From positions 12,407,929 through 12,471,928 of the forward strand of contig CM068541.1 of assembly GCA_035048495.1 (NCBI GenBank): 64,000 bases of DNA, written 5' to 3'. Shown in pieces: positions 31,104-43,200 of this stretch. A program made the position numbers and the translations under genes. The notes beneath the pieces were generated by a model, which searched no databases, had not been told where the DNA came from, and was given only the letters and a program-made list of their open reading frames with translations. The first letter of the stretch is position 1. Each line of letters opens with the position of its first letter. This DNA is from Euptelea pleiosperma. Taxonomy: Eukaryota; Streptophyta; Magnoliopsida; Ranunculales; Eupteleaceae.

Positions 31104-32373
31104 GGGAATTTTTGACATGCCCCCTCCCCCACAAATCAAATGGACAAAAATACCCTTGTCTTCAACCATGGAACAAGGGTTTGGATCAAAACCAAACCCC
31201 CAAATCAAATGGATGTGGTGGACGGCAAGCCAAGAGATACCAATGGGTTAGTTGTCCATCATCGGAGACCAACCCACCGAAGTCTCATGATGGTCATCCA
31301 CCACTCCGGCGAAAATTAAAATCCCATTGGTATCTGGAGTTTCACTTTTTTTTTTTTGAAACACCAACTTAAAAAAAAAACTTCTAAGGGTGAAGTGGCA
31401 TTGTAATGCAAATATTAAGCTTGAAGCTTCTGAATCTTTTTTTGGTATCTCAACTAGCATTGGGGATTCCCACTCCATATGTTGATTGGATATTTTTGAA
31501 CAATAATAGATAGGAGATCATCCATTTTCAAGCTAAAATTAGATGGGAAATATAAGCTCGAGTCTATGGTCGGACAACCCAATGGTTTTTTAAATTTTGT
31601 CGGAGTGGTGGATGACCGCCATGAGACTCCGGTCATTTGATTTGGCTTGCCATACACCACATCCATTTGTTTTGGTTTTTGGTTTAGGTCCAAACCCTTG
31701 TTCCAAGGTTGAAGACAAGGGTATTTTTATCTTTTAGGGCCTGTTTGGTAACGCACCGCGGCGGGCAAATAAAATATTTAGCCGCGCTAATATTCGCCCG
31801 GCTGCGTTTGGCAGCCACTCGCCTTCGGCGAATATTTAGCCCGGCCCACATATTTGCCCTCCGTGGCGGGAAAACATTTGATCACCCCCCCCCCCCCCCC
31901 CCCATTTTCACGCCGATTATGCCTGGGTGAGAAAATTTTATTTTCTCACCGGAAAATCACTATTTTCAATAAAAATTAATTTTTTAATATATAAAAAAGA
32001 TAAAAATGAATTTTTTTTTATCCTTTGACAATATGTGGTTCCCGCACTCGCCCAACCTATTTTTGACTTACTTTGATATGTGGGACCCACTCAAATTGAA
32101 AGAAAATGAAGTAAGCTGAAGTGAGCTAGCTCATACACGTACCAAACATTGTTAAATATTGCTATGAGCAAATATTTAGCCAAGATAATATTCGCCGTCG
32201 GAACTCTTTTTCTCACGTACCAAACAGGCCATTAATATAAAATATGCTGGTCAACTCGAGTCAACATTGGTCAACTGACCTTGGACCAAGTCATAGGGGG
32301 TATATCTGATTTTTCAAAGTGTGGGGGGTATGTCAAATTTCAAAGATAACATGGGGGGTATGTCAAAAATTCT
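31104..32373. repeat. 1.27-kb inverted-repeat element
   Basis: The termini gggaatttttgacatgcccc and ggggtatgtcaaaaattctc are inverted. A second inverted pair lies inside: 31147-31310 (acccttgtcttcaaccatgg ... tggtcatccaccactccgg) against 31598-31730. A hAT MITE sits in the right half (31737-32232). No transposase ORF is present. Superfamily not determined. Confidence 0.65.
31737..32232. repeat. hAT-like MITE, 'GGCCTGTTTGGTA' ends, with C19 run
   Basis: The ends ggcctgtttggtaacgca and cacgtaccaaacaggcc are inverted. A run of 19 C lies at 31885-31903. GC-rich left part, AT-rich right part. Sister copy at 27747-28200. Confidence 0.75.
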
Positions 32374-32753
32374 CTTTAAAAAAAACCAAAAGACATTCAA
32401 CAATTTGAAACAACTTTGTAATTTTAGATTTTTCAAAAAATCTCACGAATAAAACTAACTTGTTTCAAAAAATATATTGAAAATATCTAATTTACCTATT
32501 TTGTGTGTGCAAAAAAAAATGTCTAGTAACTAAATAGACCATAAGAGTGAGAGACCGTGTTTTGGGAACCATGAGAACTATTTATATAACTAGACTTGAG
32601 AGAAGCATTAGAGAGTTTCGAAGCCATTCCCCACTTAGGGCTTGTCATGCCTGATAAGCTATGCTAGGACTGGCCGAATTATGTAACAGGTTTCATAGTA
32701 GCTAAGTTTGTGAATAATTCGCGTATGGATTCTTCTCGATCTCCTAGGACTGT
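32374..32753. other. Nothing recognised
   Basis: AT-rich intergenic sequence. No ORF or repeat could be supported. Confidence 0.4.
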
Positions 32754-32777
32754 CAGTAAAACTACGCTGCCATCGAC

Positions 32778-32956
32778 GAGTAAAACTTCTATCACACGAA
32801 ATTGTAAAACATACAATCACAAGCCAATGAGTTCTCGGCACGTACACAAGTGCTTTTGCAACGTACCCTTGTGCTTTTGCTTTTAGGTGTACGTGCCGAG
32901 AACTCATTGGCTGTGTTTGTGTGATTTGCAATCCGATTGTGACAGAAGTTTTACTC
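32778..32956. repeat. 179-bp GAGTAAAAC element with exact 9-bp TSD
   Basis: The ends GAGTAAAACTTCTATCACAC and GTGACAGAAGTTTTACTC are flanked by GCCATCGAC on both sides (32769-32777, 32957-32965). The interior palindrome (caatgagttctcggcacgta) is unlike the usual family arms. A 9-bp duplication is typical of Mutator-like elements. Confidence 0.88.
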
Positions 32957-33003
32957 GCCATCGACGATCAGCGAAGCCTCCGATCATTGATGGTTAGTAA
33001 AGC

Positions 33004-33288
33004 CAAGGTTAAAAGGGGACCGTTATAACGGTATAACGGAGTGGGGGCATTACCGTTTTTTCCGTTATAACGAAAAAAACCCTCAGGGGCAAAAACGGAA
33101 AAAAATGACGCTGAAATTCAAATTTTGAATTTCAAAAATGGAAAATAACAGAAAAAACAAAAATTACGGCCTTTTTTCCACAAAATTTTCCAGAAAATAA
33201 CTGTCGTTATTTTCGGGGCGTTTTAACGGTCCATAAAGTAACGGGTTAGGTCCGAATCCGTTATAACGGCCGTTTATTTTAAACCTTG
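33004..33288. repeat. hAT-type MITE, CAAGGTTTAAA family
   Basis: Exact 8-bp duplication AGTAAAGC (32996-33003, 33289-33296). The ends CAAGGTTAAAAGGGG and TTTATTTTAAACCTTG enclose CCGTTATAACGG words. Confidence 0.9.
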
Positions 33289-33377
33289 AGTAAAGCCGTT
33301 GATCACCCACAATATGAGGCACGTAGTACATTTTTAGAGGATACTGACTGTATGGATGTTTCCCCAATCCCTAGTTG

Positions 33378-33751
33378 GAGTAAAACTTTGCTTGACCAAC
33401 GACGGTCAGGAAGCTTGACTGCCCACAATATGAACCCCAGGCACATCTTTAGAGGACATGGACCATATGGATGTTTGGCCAATCCCTAGGTGGACCTACC
33501 AACTAAAAATCAGCATTCTAACCTTTCGATCTTGTACCCCCAATCATGCTCAAATTCCCACAGTTAAAATCAACCCATGAAAATGACTCCAATCCAACGC
33601 TTAAAAATCACTAATCAGGTTGATTTCTGGTTAATTTGTAGGTCCACTTAGGGATTACCAAACTTCCATACGGGCAGTGTCCTCCAAAATATGCCACGTG
33701 GCTGATATTGTGGGCGACAGTCACTGACCGCCGGTCAGACAAGTTTTACTC
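33378..33751. repeat. Foldback MITE, GAGTAAAAC ends, nested
   Basis: Flanks are TCCCTAGTTG / TCCCTAGGTG (9 of 10), which is the family's own inner-arm word, so it landed in another copy. The arms carry gcttgaccaacgacggtcag on the left and ctgaccgccggtcagacaag on the right. Confidence 0.8.
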
Positions 33752-34096
33752 TCCCTAGGTGGACCTACAAACCAAAAATCAAGTTTGGTTGTCGGTCTAC
33801 ATAGGGATTCGCCAAACATCCAAACGGTCAGCTGTCGTCTAAAAATATGCCACGTGGCTTATGTTGTGGGCGGTCAGACCGTCAAAGGCAGCGAAGTTTT
33901 ACTCGACAACAGTTGCTTTGGCGTGTGAGAGAACAGTTCATCCACACCAGGGCACGTGTCAATTAGTACTAACACGCGATAGCACGTGTCACGTTAGATT
34001 CATCCTGGGGAGTCCCAGATTCTATGAGAAGGCGTGGCTTAGAGAGTGCCACGTCAGAGATAATAGAATTTCACACCAAATTCCTCCTCCTCAATT

Positions 34097-34104
34097 TATA
34101 TAAA
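34097..34104 (+). promoter_or_regulatory. TATA box of the DnaJ-ferredoxin gene
   Basis: tatataaa lies 104 bp upstream of the start codon in an AT-rich context (caatttatataaaatttc). A pyrimidine-rich leader follows (ctttcgtttcag, ttttttttcattctctgg). Confidence 0.55.
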
Positions 34105-34207
34105 ATTTCTGATTAAATATCTCCCCATTTCGACACTTGTCCCGATATTCTTTCGTTTCAGACCCAAAGGTCCGAAACACACTTTTTTTTTTCATTCTCT
34201 GGTTTTA

Positions 34208-37200
34208 ATGGCTCAATTGTTCACTCCGGTCTGTACAGATCCACTCAAATTCCACAGCCCCTCACAGTTCTTTTGTTCCAGAAACCGATGGCGCATGTTA
34301 GCCAAGACCAACAACCGGTGGACCACTCTCGCCCAACGACGAGGCCGTAAAATCAGGGCCGTCGCTCAAGACTCCGCTTCGCAGGAGGCAATCGCCGATG
34401 ATTATTATGCCGTTTTGGGGCTGGTAATGATTCAGTATTTCTGATTGTTTTACTCTAATTTTAGCTGCTGTTTTTTCTCTCTGTCACTAAGTTTAGCTGA
34501 GAATTTAGCAGAATCGTTAACTGTCATTTTAACTGAATGTTCCAGATGGATTAGATAGGATCGTTCAATTAAAATCACATCATTTTTAGGGCCTAATGGG
34601 GCCCGCATCACAAAAAGAGATAATTAGATTACTAATTCAATTATTTATTGTTTCTGATTCACTGGCGGACCAGTTGCCTGATGCAACGCCGGGGCAGATA
34701 AAGAAGGCTTACTATAATTGCATGAAAGCTTGCCATCCGGACTTGAGTGGCAATGATCCGGAGACCACAAATTTCTGCATGTTCATCAATGAGGTCTACA
34801 CGGTGGGTCCCCTAGTTGGGAAGCTTTGAAATCCAGTGGTGATATAGAGTTTGATGTTTAAATTTCTTGTCTTGCTTTCAAGTTAATAAAGTGCATTGCA
34901 ATGCAGGTACTCAGTGATCCTGTGCAGCGAATGGTTTATGATGAAATTCATGGGTATGCATTGACCGCGATCAACCCTTTCTTGGATGATTCGAGTCCGA
35001 AGGATCACTCATTTGTTGATGAGTTTAGTTGCATTGGTATGGGTGAATTTCTCCTTTTGCGTTGCTGTTGAGTTCATGGGAAATAAGCATTTTTTTCTAC
35101 ATTTTGTTCCTTAACTAGTGGGTGCCCCGTGCCATCGGCACTCCTTGACAAAGAATTTGCCAAAATCAGGTGAGTGGCTGAGATCCACCGTCCATTTGGG
35201 GGAGGATTAGATCTCGGCTCTTCTTTGTTGATGCCTATAAGAGGAGGTATAGGGAGACAACCACTGTGTTTTGTTATATAGAATAGTAAATGGTCCGTGC
35301 CCATGACACTCTCCAAAAAATGCATTTGCAAAAATTGGGTGCCTTCGGCACTCAAACAGTATAACAAATTGGGGGCGTTACCATTATTTCCGTTATAACA
35401 GATTGTAACGCACATGGGCAAAAAATGGAAAATAACGGTGCTAAAATTAAAATTTTGATTTTCAAATATTCACTAAAATTTATAACATAAAATAACTGAA
35501 AAATAACAGAAATAACAGATATTTTTAACAAATTGTTTTCAAAAAATAACGGTCGTTATTTTCGTTATAATAGAAAAATAACAAAAAATAATAGCTGTTA
35601 TTTTTTGAGCGTTAAAACGGTACATAATGTAATGAAGGAGGTCCAAACCCATTATAGCAGTCGTTATTCATTACGTAAACCAAATCTCTTTATTTTTGGG
35701 CCCATGAACCTTATTTATGTTCGGCACATGTTTGGTGGATGTACACCAAATCCAAGTCTATATAGTGAAATTTCAGATTTTCCCGAAAATCATAACATGA
35801 GGCGAATAAATGAGTGGGAGTGAGTGGTTGAGATCCGACCGCTGTCCAACATTAGATGGATGGATTTGATCTCAACCACTCTTTATCTTATGAAGTCGGA
35901 TAAGACAACTTCCCTGTTTTGTTATATAGATAGTTCCACTTTCATCTTAGGCCCTGTTTATAGTGTTTGTAGTTTACAGGAAAATGTTTGTAGGCAAATA
36001 TTTGATAATCAAATGTTTGCAATGACAAACATTTGTTGGGAAAATATTGGTATATATGGTTGGTTATGGGAGAGCAGTTGCCTATTATTTTCAGCTGTTT
36101 GCAGTCACTTTTTGACTGCAAACATTTGCCCACTTTTTGGCAATGTCTTATGCAAATATTTGTTGGATGTTGCGCCACCAAGCACACACAAATACCGCAT
36201 ATGTTTGAACGCAAACATTTGTAGTGCTACCAAGCAAGGCCTTATATGCCAATTACTTATAAGGCCAAAGGAATTCTGGGTTGCCAGTGCACACTCCATA
36301 CCCAGTTAAGACTGGGTGGATGCTCACATGGCAAATTTGGACTGTCCATCTGCTGACCCCATACCGTTGGGAAAAAGCTTATGATGATGATAATGATCTG
36401 ATAGATGACCATTTGGATTGGCCATGTGGACATCTCTCCACTCCATGTTGCATCCATACCCTACAAGAATTTTTTTGCTGCAGTTTGCTCTTTGTTGCGG
36501 TGGTTTGTTGCTTGAAAACGTGCCACATGGCGCTCTCTTTTGAGCCACTGACTCATGGATGTTTGGCCCACCCCTTCGTGGATCTGCACACCAAAAATAG
36601 CCTGTTTGGTGATTTTCTAGCTGTTGGATTTGATAAATTTTCGTGGGGTGATTTCTAGCTGTTTGATTCAAGCATTTTTGGGGCACTCAGATTGAATGGG
36701 TAGAGATCATCAATCAGGCTGATTTTTGGTGTATAGGTCCACCATGTGGTGGGCCAAACATCCATATTTTGGGGTCTGAAATAGTGTTCCACATGGCATG
36801 CTTTCAGGCGACCCACAACTGTGCAATGAGAGCAAACTGCAGTGAATTTTTTTTTTCATACCCCATTTCTTCCCTATGAATGACAGCTTTTGAAGTTATT
36901 AATTTTTTCAAATAGAATGAAGTGAAACAGACCTTCCTGTTTTTGCCACTTAGCAGAGGGCAATTGGGCAGAAACTTGCCAAATGAGGGGGTGAGTGGTC
37001 CAACAGGTGGACCCCTTTGGACTGCCACCTCAGTTGCTATGTGTGAAAACCGCCTTCGCAGGGATGTTGAAGTGTCCTCCCATAGTACCATGTCTGTACA
37101 TGTAATCAACATTCTAAGTTTTGGCAAAAATTTGAAAATTTCCAGATTCATTTCGGTTTTAGCTGATCTGAAAAGCTCAACATTTTGAAATCCATACAAA

Positions 37201-40200
37201 ATTTTCAGTATCCTGTTCAAAAGTTTGAAATTTGCAATTTCGTCTTGGTTTCGGCCAAGACCAAAACTGATGCAGAAACCTAGATTTAAAAACTTTATGG
37301 GAATGCTGTATTTAGATTCCTTTCCAATTGAGCTAAAACCTGAGTTGAAGATATAGTACTTGTTATATAGATACAGAGCACGTTCTACATGGCATCATAC
37401 ATAACAAGCGCCGAGCTTTGACAACAAAGTTATTTCTTGATACTCCCTTGTGTTCACAGGCTGTAAAAATTGTGCCAATGTCGCCTCAGATGTATTTAGA
37501 ATTGAGGAAGATTTTGGAAGAGCTAGAGTCTGCAACCAATCTGGGAACCCAGAATTAGTTCAACAGGCTATTGATAGCTGGTAAGTACCCATTTCATGGA
37601 CATAGCTATGACACACTAGTGTTATTTGTATGGAGTTCTTTGTTAATTTAGATGAAAATATTTCAGAACACTACTCATGTTCACCCATTGTTGCCTCCTC
37701 TGAGGTCTCTTGCTTCTTAACAGAAATCTACAAGGTATTAAGTTCACAAAAACTATCAATATGTTTGCGATCTAATGTTTTGTGCCATGTAGAACAGGTA
37801 CACTTTATACTAGACGTTCAAGAAGTATATGAGCACAATACCTCTGAAACAGTAAATAAGCGAATGATAAATTTCCCTGATAAATAATATTCCGACATAA
37901 AACATGCAACTTCATAACTAAAGATCTTGCTGGCGAGAAACCGTTGTTGATCTTTGGTTACTACTTTCATCATGATGCAATCAACTTCTTCACATCTGGT
38001 TTGATTTTTCTAGCTAACTCCACTTTCCAAGAAAGCGGATAGTCAATTTCATTTTATTACTTTCTTGTGTATAATACTAACTGCATATGAAATATGATGC
38101 ACACTAATCTTGTCATTACTTATTCAACTGAACTGACATGATTGATATGTGAAGTTCCGTATATGTCGTAACTACTTCTGTTTAGCTATCAATGCTGCCA
38201 CCACCGGAGAACCTGCTTCTGCTGCAGTGTCTAGTGACAATTATCCTATTTTATGCTGGACTGAGACATTAGAGTATCCCCCAAGTACATACGAAACACT
38301 GAAGCAGGTCTATTATTAAAGGTTCTCTCTGGCTCAATTGGCATTTCTGCGAAAGCAAAGATTATGACAAACCATCCTTTCAAAAGCTGTCCATCACTTA
38401 CAGTCTCTTTTAAGAGTTCTAAAAAAGGTTTGTAGGTTGGGCCATACTGAAACAACAGAATTGATGTAAAAGGTGGCAAAATAAAAGATTTTGCAGCTCC
38501 CTGATGTTGTTTACGGCTTCTTGAAGATCCCCTTTATCAGCTCTAGTCTTGCATTGACCTCAACAGGCTCAAGTGTAGGTTCACGGTTTCATTCTGCTGC
38601 TTTTTGCCACTTGACGGTTTTTTAATTTGTTTTAGTCCTGTTAGACACTATTCTCCTTTTTTAATCCACTTCTATTACCAAAAAGTCTGCTAATGATGGA
38701 ATTTCTTCCCAAATTCCAGTTGCAAACTTTCTGTTCCTTTTGAGTTTACCTATATTGGTGGCAGTGAATGAGTTATCATCAACGTAAGGAGAAGTATATC
38801 CTCTAAACCTTTCTTCACAGATAAATTATGATATACTTTACAGTCAATGTAGCTTTCTTACTGTAACATTTATAGACTGTCATACAACACTGAAGTAGCT
38901 TGCTCCAAAATCTAAACGGATTTCTTCGACAAGAGAATTAACACTGGAATTACGGATATTCTTAAATTCAGAATTGTTCCATATATGTGTTCTTGAGCTT
39001 TCATGTGAAACTGCAGTCTTTACATTCATCTAATTTAGCACAATTCTCCAAGAGAGAAATGTACTCTCATGCTAGTTTTCATAGTCTAGCATGAAACTTT
39101 GATGCGGGAGCATTCTACTACGATCGTCCGCGCTACACCGAATCAATGCTCAATCGAGTGGATCCTATTTACTATTTATAGTAATTCACGTTTTTACTAT
39201 TTATAGTAAATCTCGAAATTACTATTTATAGTAAATTCTGATTTTACTATTTTAGTGGACCCTACGAAGATTTGTTTTAATTTAGCTAGGTTTTTCAATT
39301 GAGATTTTGTTTCCAATTAGGATTTTATTATTGATTGCAATAGTTGACTTGTATTACGAGTTTCTAATTTCAATTAGATTAAAATTAGGAAAGTTCAAGT
39401 AGGGAGTCTTATAAAAGATGATGTACCCTTTGATCTTAAAAAAAATGAAAAATTATGAATGAAGAAATAGAAATCTCTTTGAGAAATTTCTTTTGTGGTG
39501 TGAAGCCATCCTCTCTTGGTGTGAAGGCAAAGCCTTTAGTTGGAAGCCATCACATTCGTCTTGCGTCAAAGTGGTATCAGAGCGGGAGGTCTAGAGCTCA
39601 AGACTCCTCATCGGAGGTGATTAATGCAGGGGCATTTTCACACCGGGCTCGAGTGGGGCAGCCTACGTAAATGGGTCACACTCGGGGTGGGATGGCCCGT
39701 GTGAAATGGGACCCACGAAGGAGGATTAGACTGAGGACCTGGATTTGGGCTATGAGATAAAGGAATTTAATCTCACGCTACCAACAGTCGCGGCTTTTGG
39801 GGAGTATTGGTTAAATGACCTGTGTCAAAGTGGTATTAGAGCAAGTTTGAATTTCCTGAGTGTGTTTCGGAAAGATGTCTCAGATTAGTTCACGATTGTC
39901 AATCGCGCTACTTAAACTAAATGATGCGGTAAATCGTTTTAAAAGCAGTACCTACAGACTAAACGACCCTAATAAATCTTCTGGAGAGCAAATTGGAAGA
40001 GTCGATCTCCTCTAGAATTCCAATCTAAAGTTGTAACCGTCTTAGAAAGTCGTCGGCACCACTGCCAGCTTTCCCACCTCACTTCGACGAACTATCAGGA
40101 GGTTTTGAGTATAGATGTAGTGCAGAAACCCCATATCACAGTAGGTTATTGACAGAGATGATTATAATATCAATGTGGTTTCTGAGAGTATGAAACAAAA

Positions 40201-43200
40201 GTAGGCACAAGCAATGCAACTCCAACAAGTTAATGCACCATTGGAATCCTTAAAGCCTAGGATTGTCCGCAGTGAAGATCAGATGAAAGCCATTGAACAA
40301 GAGGGTGTTTTTCCATCAAACAAACATAAACTCCTGTAGTTGAATTAGACGAAAAGATGGAAGATAAGCAGATTGATCTGCCTATAGTTGTGGACATTGA
40401 AAAGGCTGCAAAGGTTGATGATTCCCTTGGTTCAAATGCTCCAACCGAAGATGGCACAAAAAGTATAGAAGACCCCGGTCCGAAACTTGATGTTTCTGCT
40501 GTTTCAGAATCGACAGTTGAAAATGAACTAAATGGAACAAACATGGATTTCTTATCAAAGGCCAGAGTTGAGGACATAGACCACGTTTCAGAAAATTTAC
40601 ACCTGTTGAAGATGCAAAAGAAGAAACTGAAGTGAAAGTACTACAAATATTTCTTCTGCTGGAAAAGCCTATTGAAATATCTCAACTTGAATTTGAGGTT
40701 GAATTCTTTTCAACTAGGAGATTTTGATGCAAGGATTTAAATTTCAGTCAAAACACCGAAATTTCGGCCCGAAATTTATGTTTCGGTGGTCACCAAAATT
40801 CAGCTTTCTACGCCGAAATCCACCGAAATTTGGAAATATCACCCGAAATTTCGGTTTTTGACCTCACCGAAATTCTTTCCGAAACTGAAATTTAAATCCT
40901 TGGTTTGATGCGGGAGCATTCTACTTGATCGTCCGCGCTACACTGAATCAATGCTCAATCAAGTGGATCCTATTTACTCTTTATAGTAATTCACGTTTTT
41001 ACTATTTATAGTAAATCTTGAAATTACTATTTATAGTAAATCTCATTTTTACTATTTATAGTAAATTCTGATTTTACTATTTTAGTGGACCCCACGAAGA
41101 TTTGTTTTAATTTAGCTAGGACTTTCAATTGAGATTTTGTTTCCAATTAGGATTTTATTATTGATTCCAATAGTTGACTTGTATTATGAGTTTCTAATTT
41201 CAATTAGATTAGAATTAGGAAAGTTCAAGTAGGGAGTCTTATAAAAGGTGATGTACCATTTCATTTAAAAAAAATGGAAAATTATGAACAAAGAAATATA
41301 AATCTCTTTGAGAAATCTCTCTTGTAGTGTGAAGCTATACTCTCTTGGTGAGAAGCCGAAGCCTTTAGTTGGAAGCCATCACATTCGTCCTGCATCAACT
41401 TAGTATCAGATTTTCTTTTCATTCAGACTTTCTGTCTATCTATGCTTAGATTAGATCTATCCTTTACCCTACTTACACTCTTGAGTATTTTTGTTAGAAG
41501 ATTAAATGGTTTCCAAATTTTATCTAGATGATAAGGTCTCTTTCTTTATTGTTGCTTTCATTAGCCTACATTTTTCAATGCTTCTTTAATCAATTTAATC
41601 ATTCAACTTAATGTAGGTAATTCGTTTCCTTTATAAAACAGCACGAGTTTGAGAAAAAGCTTTCTATAGAACATAATCCTTTCCATAGGATGTCAATCTT
41701 TTTGGTCTTTCTAAACTGGCTTCAGCAACTGGACTGGATGCCTAATATAGACCTATAATGGCTTTAAACTAGTACCTTGACCGTGGAATCCTGATACAAA
41801 AGTTTTTCTGCATAATAAGTTATGGAATTATTCTTGGGAGGCAGGAGATGATTTTGTAAACTTGGAGAAGCTTCCTTACTCTTGTGATGTTATTCTTTGT
41901 TTTTGAGTAAGATAGGTATACCATTTTAGTGATGTTACCTACACTCTGTACAAATGTACCAGCATTGTTTAATACCAACCCTTGTGAGTTCTTAAATGAT
42001 CATGTGAAAAATTGGCCTTATACTCTCATTGTAAGTAAAATGGCAAGAGTGATTTTGCATTACTTCTCATGAAAACATGTTTCCCAGGTTTTAGAGACTT
42101 TAGAGTAAGTTAAACCATGCAGCCAACTTTGGTTTTGCTACCCAATAGAGTCGTGCTTAAGTGTTCGGTAAAGGCAGTGCCAAATGTTTCGCTAATTTGC
42201 TACTATGGACACAATGGATCATCATTACAAAATACAAATAGTTGATGAAATGTAAAGTTCCTAAGGATTAGAGATGAGAAGCTGATGGAATACGTAAGGT
42301 AGTGTAACCTAAAATTGATGTCCAATGGGTGTGAACGATCAACTAGAATAGGGATGGTAGATGCTCGGTTAGCATATTCAGATATCAAAGATTCAAAATA
42401 AAAACAAATGGTCAGCTAAACAGCTTCTCTCAGTTAGGAGAAATTTTTTTGCTGGCGCAATGCACCATCATACTTCGCAATATTCAGCACCACATGTGGA
42501 GGTGGGATACACAACATTTTAGAATATTCTCCTGTCAAATATGTGGGTCTCACCTCTACGTGTGGTTCTAAATATTGTGCCGTCACATTACCCTGACACA
42601 ATGCTCCAGCTAAAATTTCTTCTTCAGTTAGCTACTCAGTCAGTAAATCATGCACAAGACAACCACCACCAGTGATGAGCTAGAACCTGTTCCCTTTCCC
42701 CAAGTTGTAAAAATAATATCCGATGAAAGAAGATGTACTAACTGTAATTAGTTACAGTGAGTAAGTCTGATAGAATGAAGAAATAGTCTGCAAAATCTAA
42801 CATATCCCTGAGCACTTCTGTTCATGGAAATTTCACAGGCAGATTGTGTAATTGATTTGCTAGAGTTGTTGGCCCTATGCATGGGCTCCTTATATAGAAG
42901 ATTCAGTCCAGAAAAGAAACAAAAATGAGTGCAATATTTCATATATATCAGCAATAGTCCTCAAGGAAATAACAAACAAGATAAGATGATGCTAATATGC
43001 TAACAGACATTATATCTTTTCTTAAGGTTTTGGCATTGACCCCAAAATCTGCTACAAATTTTACATACTGAGACATGAAATTTCTTCTTCTAGCTAGTTA
43101 CTAACAGTTTCGGCATGGGAATTTATGAGCACAATATGAAAGATTTACGTAAATTTATGACCACAAGATGAAATATTGTATTCCAATAGTTTATTTTGTG

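Larger units (their letters stand above)
32754..33904. repeat. Foldback MITE split by three nested insertions
   Basis: The left end agtaaaactacgctgcc (32755) pairs with the right end ggcagcgaagttttactc (33887-33904). Between them are a small GAGTAAAAC element (32778-32956), a hAT MITE (33004-33288) and another foldback MITE (33378-33751), each with its own target duplication. Removing them would leave one ordinary ~300-bp family member. Confidence 0.75.
35037..37459. other. Intron 3 of the DnaJ-ferredoxin gene
   Basis: Contains a degraded CAAGGTTTAAA-type MITE (about 35340-35690: 'gggggcgttacc', 'cgttataac' words), a hAT-like MITE (35945-36256) and a foldback MITE (36477-36843). ORFs on both strands here are by-products of these palindromes. 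No exon is seen. Confidence 0.7.
39100..41397 (+). mobile_element. LTR retrotransposon, non-autonomous, same family as 14140-16035
   Basis: The 5' LTR 39100-39568 and 3' LTR 40906-41397 both open TGATGCGGGAGCATTCTAC. They contain three or four copies of 'tttactatttatagtaaat' and close TGCGTCA / TGCATCA. A primer site TGGTATCAGAGC lies at 39572-39583. The internal region has an acidic ORF (40357-40635, EDKQIDLPIVVDIEKAAK) but no pol. ACTT flanks both ends as a possible target duplication. The right flank also resembles a primer site (tagtatcaga), so a lost third segment is possible. Confidence 0.8.

Noticed and set aside
35824..36686. ORFs of 120-161 codons on both strands in intron 3
   Set aside because: They lie over palindromic MITEs, where inverted repeats keep frames open on both strands; no domain is present.
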